NCBI GenBank assembly: GCA_022771625.1
Contig: JALFCW010000089.1
Span: forward strand, 1-49,682
Direction: 5' to 3'
DNA length: 49,682 nt
Source of the DNA: Prevotella sp.
Lineage (GTDB): Bacteria; Bacteroidota; Bacteroidia; Bacteroidales; Bacteroidaceae
A model generated the notes under the pieces. It did not search any database and was not told where the DNA came from. It was given only the letters and a program-made list of their open reading frames with translations. This document shows, one piece after another, positions 16,841 through 24,962 of the stretch; within the stretch, counting starts at the first letter, position 1; every line of letters begins with the position of its first letter. A program made the position numbers and the translations under genes.

Positions 16841-16858
16841 AGGCTAACTTTGTAGCCT
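16841..16858 (+). promoter_or_regulatory. Candidate BREX promoter with overlapping inverted repeat
   Basis: TAACTTTG (16845-16852) fits the -7 consensus 34 bp before the brxA start. It lies inside the inverted repeat AGGCTA-ACTTTG-TAGCCT (16841-16858), so a protein binding there would block the promoter. No good -33 TTTG is seen. A three-codon ORF (ATG ATT AAT TAA) begins at 16871. The rest of 16796-16886 is AT-rich with no other feature seen. Confidence 0.5.
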
Positions 16859-16886
16859 AATATAAAAGACATGATTAATTAATTAG

Positions 16887-17624
16887 GTGAAGAGAAAAGA
16901 AAGTATATATGATTCGGGGGTAAACATTATGGGTAGCATACCTGACTACAACGTGATGTTAGACTACGTCAGTGACACATACGGAGTCACCGACGGAAGT
17001 GCCGGTGCATTCCAATTTCGGACTGAGAAATCACTCAAACGATTTGTCTCTGCCATAGAGGCTTGCATATTGAAGTTTCGAAACGACACTCACCGACAGA
17101 TGTTCTTCGAAGCGATAGCCGATAAGGAGTTCTCTTTTTCAGAGCGCCTTATTATCCTTTTTTGGCAATTGACCTATTCCAACGACCTTTTTTCACTTAT
17201 CACCCGTGAGGTATTTATGAAAGCAGTCTATTCTGGGCGAATCACCATAATGGCAGATGAAGTCCTTGCCTTCCTTCGCTATGTGAAAGAGACGAATCCC
17301 GGGGAATTGCAATGGAGCGACGACACTCTGAAAATCTCTGCAAGCAAATATCTCACCATTATGAAGAAACTGGGACTTGCCGAGGGGACGACAAGGAAAA
17401 ACATACAGCATCCGGTGATTACCCAAAGGCTTTTTGTGTATTTCGTCAGGTTTGCCATCACCGTGTGCCCCGACAGTCCCACATTGGACAACCCGTATAT
17501 GACTTTTGCCTTCAGCGAGCGGCAGACCATTATCAGCCGCCTGAAGAAAATAGAGAATATCACATATTGGGACATCACCCAGATAGGCAACGAAATCAAA
17601 ATAGACATCAAAAAACAATCGTGA
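16887..17624 (+). CDS. brxA: BREX protein BrxA (DUF1819 family)
   Basis: This 245-residue first gene of the BREX operon fits BrxA, a small helical DNA-binding protein of type 1 BREX. The assignment uses the family-like pattern QWSDDTLKISASKYLTIMKK followed by G-L-A-E-G and a C-terminal region ending in a short beta segment, together with the order brxA-brxB-brxC. The start is GTG at 16887; an ATG at 16929 (MGSIPDYNV) would trim 14 residues. It ends 1 bp before brxB. Confidence 0.82.
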   Translation: MKRKESIYDSGVNIMGSIPDYNVMLDYVSDTYGVTDGSAGAFQFRTEKSLKRFVSAIEACILKFRNDTHRQMFFEAIADKEFSFSERLIILFWQLTYSNDLFSLITREVFMKAVYSGRITIMADEVLAFLRYVKETNPGELQWSDDTLKISASKYLTIMKKLGLAEGTTRKNIQHPVITQRLFVYFVRFAITVCPDSPTLDNPYMTFAFSERQTIISRLKKIENITYWDITQIGNEIKIDIKKQS

Positions 17625-17625
17625 T

Positions 17626-18177
17626 ATGGCATCATCATTCATACAAGACCATAACAGGCTTTTCGCCGACCTGTCGGCAGAACTGAGCCGCGACCTCGCC
17701 CGCCTTTCGCAAGAAGCCAACGGCGGCAGGAGCATCCTCTTTGTTTATCCTCCAGAAGACGAGGAGAAATACATCGGGGAGGCACGCCGGAGATATACCG
17801 ATGGCTATGAGTTCATCGACCTCCGTGAGGTGTTCACTGAGTTTGTTGACTCCAAGGGACTTGACAAATTCAGGCGGCAATATAAAAACATGGGCTCGGA
17901 GGTGTTTGTAAGCCAAAACTATACCACAGGAACTTTTTACTCTCATCTCATGACACGCTTGGTTGAGGTGGCAGGAAAAGGGGTGTCGCCCATATTGGTA
18001 CATACCGGAGTGATATACAACATGGGATTCTCAAACCAGAATATCATGGAAGACCACAACGTGATGCAGTTTCGCAAGCCGTTGGTATTCTTCTATCCGG
18101 CCACGATGAGAAACGAAACAATATATTTCCTCGACAAGCAACCAGCCTCAAAGTATCGCTGCGTTGTCGTAAAATAA
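17626..18177 (+). CDS. brxB: BREX protein BrxB (DUF1788 family)
   Basis: This 183-residue protein matches the short BrxB/DUF1788 family. It has a RSILFVYPPEDEEKYI segment near the N-terminus, a central SPILVHTGVIYNMGF and a C-terminal KPLVFFYPATM followed by a beta-rich end. BrxB is required for BREX defence in studied systems, with no known enzymatic activity. It is spaced 1 bp after brxA and 16 bp before brxC. Confidence 0.85.
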   Translation: MASSFIQDHNRLFADLSAELSRDLARLSQEANGGRSILFVYPPEDEEKYIGEARRRYTDGYEFIDLREVFTEFVDSKGLDKFRRQYKNMGSEVFVSQNYTTGTFYSHLMTRLVEVAGKGVSPILVHTGVIYNMGFSNQNIMEDHNVMQFRKPLVFFYPATMRNETIYFLDKQPASKYRCVVVK

Positions 18178-18193
18178 CCATACCCAACTGATT

Positions 18194-21100
18194 ATGACAA
18201 AGATAAAAGACATACTCTCCATACATTTGGAGGAAGACATAAAGAGCGTCATCGATCTCAACCAACAAGACGACAAAAGTGTTATTGACGAGCTCGATGG
18301 CTTTATCCTCACAGAGAGCCTCGCCAAGCACCTTGCCGATTTCTGCGATTTCTATGTCTCAAACACTTCCCAGCCGGGACTTTGGCTGAGCGGTTTCTAT
18401 GGTTCCGGCAAGTCGTATTTCTCAAAGATGATCGGTTTTCTGCTGAAAAACCCAGTATTGAGCGGAACTTCCATTCGCGACCGCTTTGCAAATAAGCTTA
18501 TCGGTCTGTCCAATGCCGGCCTGCTGCAAAACAGTATCAACGAACTGGGACGCTCCAAGAACCATGTCGTGCTTTTCGATGCCGCCAAGACAACCGGCAA
18601 CCATGGCATCTGTTATATGATGATGGGAGCATTCCTGAAATCGCTCAACCTGAACGATGACTGGGTAGGCATCGTAGAGTTTAATCTCATAATGAGCGGG
18701 CGTTACAAAGCCTTCTGCGACAAAGTACAGGAGAAGTTCGGCGAGCCATGGACAGCACGGCGAAAGAACATGGACCTTGTGTATGACACACTTGAAGACA
18801 CCATGCTCGACGGCTTTTGTTCAGAAAACGCCTATGAAGAGATGCGTGATGCCGCCAAACAGCGCATACAGGACTATGACGCCAATAAACTTCAGGAAGA
18901 CCTGACCCGCTATCTTGACAAGAACCCAGACCTGCGAATTGTCTTCATGATTGACGAGGTGAGCGAAGCCATTGCCCAACAGAAGATTAATATCCTCGAC
19001 CTTGAGGGAATGGCAGAGTCCATTGCCGCTCTCGGAAGAAAGATATGGACCATTGCCATTGCCCAGCTGCAGCTCGACGATGTCATCAATGGCACAAACG
19101 TCAACAAGAGTCTGCTCACAAAGATTATCGACCGTTTCCGCAACCGCATTCCAATAGCGGCTGAGGAGGTTGACACTATCATCCGCAAACGCCTTCTCGC
19201 AAAGACTGCTGATGGAAACGCTATACTTCAAGACTACTACAAAAAGAACAGCGGACAGATTAGCGACATCACAAACTTAGTAGGCACCGGATTGAAAAAG
19301 ACCACCGACGCCAAGACATACGCCGACTATTACCCGTTCTATGAGCATCAGTTCAAAATGCTGCAATACTTCCTGTTCGGCACCCACAAGTTGGTGAAGA
19401 CCCAAGTAGGCACCCGTGGTATGCTCATCTCCGCTTTCGACGTATTGAAGAAGGAGACCATGGCAGACAGGGACATCTTTGTCCATGTAAACGCCTCGCA
19501 ACTGTGTCGCAATGCAGAAGAATCCGTGCCTGAGTCACTACGCGCGAGATACAATCAGGCAGACGAACATCTGACGGACATAAAGCTGAAGTTTGTCGTA
19601 GGTCACGACATGCTGCAGACCATCCACTTCCTTACCGAATCGGGTGCCAAGACCACGGTGGAGAACATAAGCCGTGCATACGTCAACTGCCCCAACGACT
19701 ACTTTACAGTATTGGAGGAAGTGAAAAAGGCTTGCAAGAAACTCGCCGACGACGAGATACTGATTCTCTCCGGCGACGAATACCGCATCACCAGCGAGAC
19801 CCAGCAACGCATCTTTGAGATGATGGCAAACTACGACGGCATTGCCAACTACCGCATCAAGGGAGAGATTACCAAGGAGGTGAAGAAGATGCAACTCGTG
19901 CGTCAGGCCCAGACTATCACAGCCGACTCCGGCAATGTTACCTTCGCATTACAGACCGACGGCGGCGAGCCTTTAAATACCGGAGGCAATCCGAATATGA
20001 AAGTCGTGTTCCACGACATCCTTAATGTCAAGCCGTCGCTTGGAGAATATGTTGACAAGGTAAAGGAAGACACCCAGTCGGACAAGAATACAATCTGCGT
20101 CATTCCCTCGCCCGACTATGCGTCTGAAATACAGCAGGCAGCGGAAACCATCCTGCGCATCCTATACATCAAGGACGTGCCCAACCTCACGGACGAAGAA
20201 AAGAAGGTTGTGGCGGAAATAGTCGGTACGCTCGAGGACAAGACAAGACAGCTAGAGCAAGCCATAGTAAAGTCATACGACGAAGGCCGGTTGGTGTATC
20301 TATATAATGTGAGCATCATGCAACAACAGAATGCCCCTCAGATAATCAAGGACACTGAGCTGAAGATGTACGACAATATCTATACCAAGCGTCTTGGCGG
20401 AACTATCAAAGACTCCATTGCCCTGCAACTGCTGAAAGTAGGTGCCAACCAACTGCAGAACATCATTGGCTCACAGCCCGACTTCCAGTTCTTCGACACC
20501 TCGGGACAGTTCATCGGCGACCAGCTACCTGTCATAACTGAGATAATGGCACACACGGCAACCTATAACAGCGGTGCCGACCTGGAGCGCGACCTTTGTG
20601 CGGCTCCCACAGGCTACACGTTCGGAACAATATTCTCAACACTTGCAGCACTCTTCCGTGCCAGCAAGATAATCATCAAATACAACAACCAGGAGTATCA
20701 TTCCTGGCAGCAGGACGGAGCGAAAGAGCCTTTCATGACAGCTCGCAACTTCCAGCGGGCCTCGTTTAAGGCTGTAACCAAGAGCCTCGGCTATAACGAA
20801 AAGCGCAACATCGTTGACACCCTGAAGGACTGCAACTTCAAGCAACTCACGGGTGGCAACCTCAGCTACAACATGAACGACTTTGAGCTTGTGGATGCCA
20901 TACGTCTTCTGGCTGTGACTGAGATACAGAAGGTGAACAATAACATCTGCAACGACGACGAGCGCGAACGGCTCTTCCGTCTCAGCATAGCCGCAAAGGA
21001 TCTGCTGTTACAATATGCCAAGACGGTGACCGACACCAACTATTTCACCACGGCACGCACCTTCCTCAACGACAATGACAATGAGGAGTTCGTCAATGCT

Positions 21101-21841
21101 ATAGACAAGATTGAGAAGGACATTCGTTTCATCAATGAAAACCTGAAGACAATAGAAGAACAGAAAAGCTATCTCCTTGACGTAAAGGACGAGATGGAGT
21201 TTGTGGGAATTCCGATGCAGGCTTTTGACACGTTGAACGAGCGTTACTCAAAGATGTTGGAGAGCGACCCTGTGCATAACTATCAGCAGATGCAGCAAGT
21301 GTTCCAGCAGGTGCGCGACCTCTACTACCAATACATGCAGCAATATGCCGAAAGCATGACCCAAGGGTATTGTGAACTCGACGGCAAATTGGAGCAGGTG
21401 CGCAAGAAGGCGGAAGAATATCCCAAGGAGTGGAATGCTTCCCTCATTACCAAGCTCGATGACAAGCAGAAGACGTGTCGCCGCTACGCAGTGACAAAGA
21501 TAGAGTTGAAGCACTACGACATCCGCTGCTCCCTCTGCCATCTGCAGCTTCGCGACATCGACAACGCCATCAAGATGCTGCCGCAGTTGCAGACCGAGGC
21601 TGACGTGTTTGACACCGAAGTAAAGACTACGGCTCCAACGCCACCTTTGCCTCCCACGCCAAGTCCAAGTCCCGGACCGCAGCCGCAGCCCCAACCTCAG
21701 CCACAACCCACAGTACGCAAGCTACGCAGCCAATTGCCCACCGGACAGCTGACAGTGGCGCAGTACAAGCAATGGCTAAAACAGCAGTTGGCCATGGTTA
21801 ACAGCTATGACGAGAAAGACATTTTGAAGTTTGACGAGTAA
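18194..21841 (+). CDS. brxC: BREX ATPase BrxC
   Basis: This 1215-residue large P-loop ATPase is typical of BrxC/PglY. The Walker A motif GFYGSGKS is at about residues 67-74 and the Walker B stretch RIVFMIDEVSEAI near 240-255. Long helical, partly coiled-coil regions follow. Near the C-terminus (about 1145-1175) is a proline-rich linker with a P-Q-P-Q tract encoded around 21640-21712, then a short basic tail. BrxC is essential for BREX methylation and defence in known systems. The next gene starts 11 bp downstream, but base composition changes abruptly there. Confidence 0.92.
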   Translation: MTKIKDILSIHLEEDIKSVIDLNQQDDKSVIDELDGFILTESLAKHLADFCDFYVSNTSQPGLWLSGFYGSGKSYFSKMIGFLLKNPVLSGTSIRDRFANKLIGLSNAGLLQNSINELGRSKNHVVLFDAAKTTGNHGICYMMMGAFLKSLNLNDDWVGIVEFNLIMSGRYKAFCDKVQEKFGEPWTARRKNMDLVYDTLEDTMLDGFCSENAYEEMRDAAKQRIQDYDANKLQEDLTRYLDKNPDLRIVFMIDEVSEAIAQQKINILDLEGMAESIAALGRKIWTIAIAQLQLDDVINGTNVNKSLLTKIIDRFRNRIPIAAEEVDTIIRKRLLAKTADGNAILQDYYKKNSGQISDITNLVGTGLKKTTDAKTYADYYPFYEHQFKMLQYFLFGTHKLVKTQVGTRGMLISAFDVLKKETMADRDIFVHVNASQLCRNAEESVPESLRARYNQADEHLTDIKLKFVVGHDMLQTIHFLTESGAKTTVENISRAYVNCPNDYFTVLEEVKKACKKLADDEILILSGDEYRITSETQQRIFEMMANYDGIANYRIKGEITKEVKKMQLVRQAQTITADSGNVTFALQTDGGEPLNTGGNPNMKVVFHDILNVKPSLGEYVDKVKEDTQSDKNTICVIPSPDYASEIQQAAETILRILYIKDVPNLTDEEKKVVAEIVGTLEDKTRQLEQAIVKSYDEGRLVYLYNVSIMQQQNAPQIIKDTELKMYDNIYTKRLGGTIKDSIALQLLKVGANQLQNIIGSQPDFQFFDTSGQFIGDQLPVITEIMAHTATYNSGADLERDLCAAPTGYTFGTIFSTLAALFRASKIIIKYNNQEYHSWQQDGAKEPFMTARNFQRASFKAVTKSLGYNEKRNIVDTLKDCNFKQLTGGNLSYNMNDFELVDAIRLLAVTEIQKVNNNICNDDERERLFRLSIAAKDLLLQYAKTVTDTNYFTTARTFLNDNDNEEFVNAIDKIEKDIRFINENLKTIEEQKSYLLDVKDEMEFVGIPMQAFDTLNERYSKMLESDPVHNYQQMQQVFQQVRDLYYQYMQQYAESMTQGYCELDGKLEQVRKKAEEYPKEWNASLITKLDDKQKTCRRYAVTKIELKHYDIRCSLCHLQLRDIDNAIKMLPQLQTEADVFDTEVKTTAPTPPLPPTPSPSPGPQPQPQPQPQPTVRKLRSQLPTGQLTVAQYKQWLKQQLAMVNSYDEKDILKFDE

Positions 21842-21852
21842 TATATATTAGT

Positions 21853-22971
21853 ATGACAGATTATCAAGATAAAGAAATAATTGAGATTGAATCAGAAGAC
21901 AACAATAATGAAGATGTTATTGGACCTTTTGATCCAAATGATATTGATGTTGATATCTCTGTTGTAAATCTTGGTTTCCTTTTGGAGCAATTGGAGTACA
22001 ATGAAATAGATTTGCAACCTGAACTTCAACGCACAAGTGATGTATGGTCGCCTATCAAAAAAAGTCGTTTGATAGAATCCGTTCTTTTGGGACTCCCTCT
22101 ACCCTCGTTTTATTTTAGCGAAGACCCACATACAAATAAATTGCTAATTGTGGATGGTCTTCAGCGTTTATGTGCTTTCACTGATTTCTGCATCACGAAA
22201 AAACTCAAACTGAAAGGTCTTCAATTTTTGACTTCTCTCGAAGGTAGTACATATGATGATTTGGACAGAACTCAAATTCGCAGAATCAAAAGCCTGAAGA
22301 TTACAAAAAACACATTACGCAAGAATACACCACAAAATGTAAAACTTGTAATTTTCCAGCGTGTAAACACTGCTGGTGTACCTCTTACACCGCAAGAAAT
22401 GAGAAATGCTTTATACCAAAAGAAAGCTACTGACTTGTTAAAATCCATGGTTACATTAGAGTCTTTTAAAGCTGTGACAGGAGGAAAGATCCCTTCTAAA
22501 CGTATGGCAGATTGCGATTTCGCAAATCGTTTCCTTGCTTTTTATCTGTATAAAGACAAGTACGATGGTTATCTTGATGAATTTATGGGGGAGACTTTGG
22601 GAGAAATCAACAAGATGTCTCAAATAGAAATTGAGGATTTGCTAAACGTTTTCGATCAATCGATGAAAGTTTGCTATCAACTTCTCGGAAATACCGCTTT
22701 TAAGCGTCCCGATCCGAAAAAAACCGGTGGTTTTCTGAAAATCAACAAAGCTATCTTTGAAGTGCTAAGCGTTTCAATAGCAAAACTCTCCATTTCAGAG
22801 CAGCAGTCTCTTACTATCAAAAAGGAACAATTCCGTAATAGTATCCACGCATTGTTCACACAGGAAGATTTTATCAAATCCTGCACTTCTGGAACAGCTA
22901 AGATTCCACAAGTAGAATATCGTCATATACAGGTTCAACAACTCATTAAAGACATTATTAGCAATGATTAA
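21853..22971 (+). CDS. DUF262 (GmrS-type, ParB/sulfiredoxin-like) protein nested in BREX
   Basis: This 372-residue protein has an N-terminal DUF262 domain: DLQPELQRTSDVWSPIKKSR, LLGLPLPSFYF and the hallmark VDGLQRLCAFTDF (the family's D-G-x-Q-R motif) near residue 100. Also seen are RVNTAGVPLTPQEMRNALY and an acidic N-terminus. There is no visible DUF1524 (HNH-type) domain, so it is not a full GmrSD/BrxU type IV restriction enzyme. DUF262 domains can bind or hydrolyse nucleotides and are frequent in defence systems; its role here is unknown. The gene is much more AT-rich than brxC and overlaps the ATPase gene by 8 nt. Confidence 0.85.
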   Translation: MTDYQDKEIIEIESEDNNNEDVIGPFDPNDIDVDISVVNLGFLLEQLEYNEIDLQPELQRTSDVWSPIKKSRLIESVLLGLPLPSFYFSEDPHTNKLLIVDGLQRLCAFTDFCITKKLKLKGLQFLTSLEGSTYDDLDRTQIRRIKSLKITKNTLRKNTPQNVKLVIFQRVNTAGVPLTPQEMRNALYQKKATDLLKSMVTLESFKAVTGGKIPSKRMADCDFANRFLAFYLYKDKYDGYLDEFMGETLGEINKMSQIEIEDLLNVFDQSMKVCYQLLGNTAFKRPDPKKTGGFLKINKAIFEVLSVSIAKLSISEQQSLTIKKEQFRNSIHALFTQEDFIKSCTSGTAKIPQVEYRHIQVQQLIKDIISND

Positions 22972-24079
22972 TCATTTAACATTGAAAGATTTTAAGATTC
23001 ACAATAATCTTGATATTCAGTTAGGTAATATGACCATTCTCACCGGTCAGAATGGTATGGGTAAGTCTTCTGTCATTCAGTCATTGCTCTTACTACGGCA
23101 GTCTCACACAGGAGTATATCCTATGGAAGGACTGAATCTCAAAGGAGACTTGGTTGACTTAGGAGTTGCCAATGATGTAGAATGTCGTTCATGTAATGAT
23201 AGTGTTCTGAATATAAAGCTAACAGAAGATTCTAGTCTGTCGGATTTCCAGTTCTCTTACGATATTGATAGCTATGAGACATATTTGCCAGCCATCAATA
23301 CAGAAAGCCAAAATAAGGACTATCATAATTGTTCTCTTTTCACTTCGGACTTCCAGTACATAAGCGCTTTTCGATTTGGTCCTCAGAAAGGATATGAAAG
23401 AGATACAAACGTGGTGCAGATAAAAAAGCAGATTTCAAAAATTAATGGTCAGTGTGAATATGCTGTTCACTTTCTATACCATTTTGGTAATAAAGTTCAT
23501 TGCATCCCAGATTTGCTGTACGATAATCTCAACAACGACTTACTTTCCACCCAAGTACAGCTTTGGATGCAGAAAGTATCGCCTCGTGTAAATATCTACA
23601 TTGAGTCTAATGGAAATGACTTCAAACTGAATTACAAGTTCAGTAGAGAGGGTAACACAATGACAGAACCTATGTCTGCCATCAATGTTGGCTACGGTAT
23701 CTCATACGTTCTGCCTATCATCATCGCTGTATTGAGTGCTAAACCGGGATCAATACTTCTCATAGAAAATCCCGAAGCTCATATCCATCCACGTGCTCAA
23801 GCTGAATTGATGAAACTGCTGATGAGAGCGGCGAAAGCAGGAATACAGATTATTATTGAGACACATAGTGACCACATAATGAATGGAGCTTTGGTCGCCA
23901 TAGTAAACGAACCGGAATTCCTTCCTTTGGTAAAGGCTTACTATTTTGACCGTGACGACAATCAACATATCTCCAAACCATGCAAGTTAGAAATACTTAA
24001 AGATGGTCGAATAACAAATCCGCCAAAGGGGTTCTTTGATCAGATTGATATTGACATGCGAACAATAATGGGGTTTTAA
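22964..24079 (+). CDS. AAA/ABC-type ATPase with DUF3696-like C-terminus
   Basis: This 371-residue ATPase of the OLD/RecF-like group has the Walker A motif GQNGMGKSS at about residues 28-36, Walker B with signature-like SILLIENPEAHIHPRAQAEL near 262, and IETHSDHIMNG near 300. Its end, GRITNPPKGFFDQIDID, matches the DUF3696 tail. No Toprim nuclease domain is present. It overlaps the DUF262 gene by 8 nt and is followed 13 bp later by an unrecognised gene, so the three likely act together. Such ATPases commonly act as sensors or drivers in defence modules; the function here is inferred. Confidence 0.87.
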   Translation: MINHLTLKDFKIHNNLDIQLGNMTILTGQNGMGKSSVIQSLLLLRQSHTGVYPMEGLNLKGDLVDLGVANDVECRSCNDSVLNIKLTEDSSLSDFQFSYDIDSYETYLPAINTESQNKDYHNCSLFTSDFQYISAFRFGPQKGYERDTNVVQIKKQISKINGQCEYAVHFLYHFGNKVHCIPDLLYDNLNNDLLSTQVQLWMQKVSPRVNIYIESNGNDFKLNYKFSREGNTMTEPMSAINVGYGISYVLPIIIAVLSAKPGSILLIENPEAHIHPRAQAELMKLLMRAAKAGIQIIIETHSDHIMNGALVAIVNEPEFLPLVKAYYFDRDDNQHISKPCKLEILKDGRITNPPKGFFDQIDIDMRTIMGF

Positions 24080-24092
24080 ATTCTGTAATGCT

Positions 24093-24962
24093 ATGGCAAA
24101 TAATATAATTGCTTTAATATTTCCAGAATACAATGATAAGAGTAATCCTACCACATCAAGTGATTTGACTACTGATATATTGTATGATGACAAGACATTT
24201 GGCGAACAAATAAAAGAAGCCGGAATACTGGTAGATTTCTTCAAAGATGAAGTCTGCCAAATGGTTTATGATTCAAAGAATGTAAACGCATATCTATATC
24301 CAGTCAATTCCCTTCCTGAGTGTTACCCTTCAAGAGCAAGACAATTGCGTACTGCTTTGAATGGAGCAAAAGATTGGCGTAAGAACCGTATCTCTTCAGA
24401 AACAGAAGAGTATAACATACATTTTAATACGGTTAAAGATGAGATAAGAACAGAAATAGCCTCTATAAAGAAGTCTTCTGCAAATGATTCTATCATCATT
24501 GCGACTAACATATTTGGCAGGAACTGTAAAAACTGGGAATTAAAGAAAGATGATAAGTCCTTTACAGTTGAGTCAATACCGATGTTAATTCCTGACTTGT
24601 TTGGCTGGCTATCAAAGCATCATAAACCTCTACGTAAGTATGAATGGAATGAGAAACATGGAGAGAATGGAAAAGGAGCACATAGTGACAACAATGGCGA
24701 TGAGGTATCTGTTTTACTATGTTCCAAAGAACATGCCGCAGAATTACTAAAGATAGCAATAGGCGAACCAAATTATGATATGTTACATTGCTATGATTCT
24801 GAGTATGATAAATATATGGAATATAAGGCTGGATGCAAATTCGCTAATCTTCAACCTGATGCTAAGGAAAGAACTTATCATTCATACCACATTAATGATG
24901 AAAGCGGTATTCCTAAGAGGGTAGTATTTAAAATTAAACTTCTTAAAAAACTTAGTAAATAA
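24093..24962 (+). CDS. Unrecognised protein, third gene of the nested BREX module
   Basis: I do not recognise this 289-residue protein. It has no signal peptide, no clear membrane segment and is rich in charged residues. Notable stretches are PECYPSRARQLRTALNGAKD, IIIATNIFGRNCKNWELKKD, PMLIPDLFGWLSKHHKPLR and a His/Tyr-rich RTYHSYHIN near the C-terminus (an R-x5-H spacing that could be chance). It is strongly AT-rich like its two upstream partners. Its stop shares one base with the pglX ATG (TAATG), so it is translated in step with BREX. By position it may be the effector or specificity component of the DUF262-ATPase module. Confidence 0.75.
   Translation: MANNIIALIFPEYNDKSNPTTSSDLTTDILYDDKTFGEQIKEAGILVDFFKDEVCQMVYDSKNVNAYLYPVNSLPECYPSRARQLRTALNGAKDWRKNRISSETEEYNIHFNTVKDEIRTEIASIKKSSANDSIIIATNIFGRNCKNWELKKDDKSFTVESIPMLIPDLFGWLSKHHKPLRKYEWNEKHGENGKGAHSDNNGDEVSVLLCSKEHAAELLKIAIGEPNYDMLHCYDSEYDKYMEYKAGCKFANLQPDAKERTYHSYHINDESGIPKRVVFKIKLLKKLSK

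Noticed and set aside
21853..22971. BrxU/GmrSD type IV restriction enzyme
   Set aside because: Only the DUF262 part is visible; no DUF1524 HNH domain is found in this or the next two genes.
22964..24962. PARIS (AriA-AriB) or RloA-RloB pair
   Set aside because: The ATPase has a DUF3696-type tail and the following protein shows no Toprim or RloB-like motifs that I can see.
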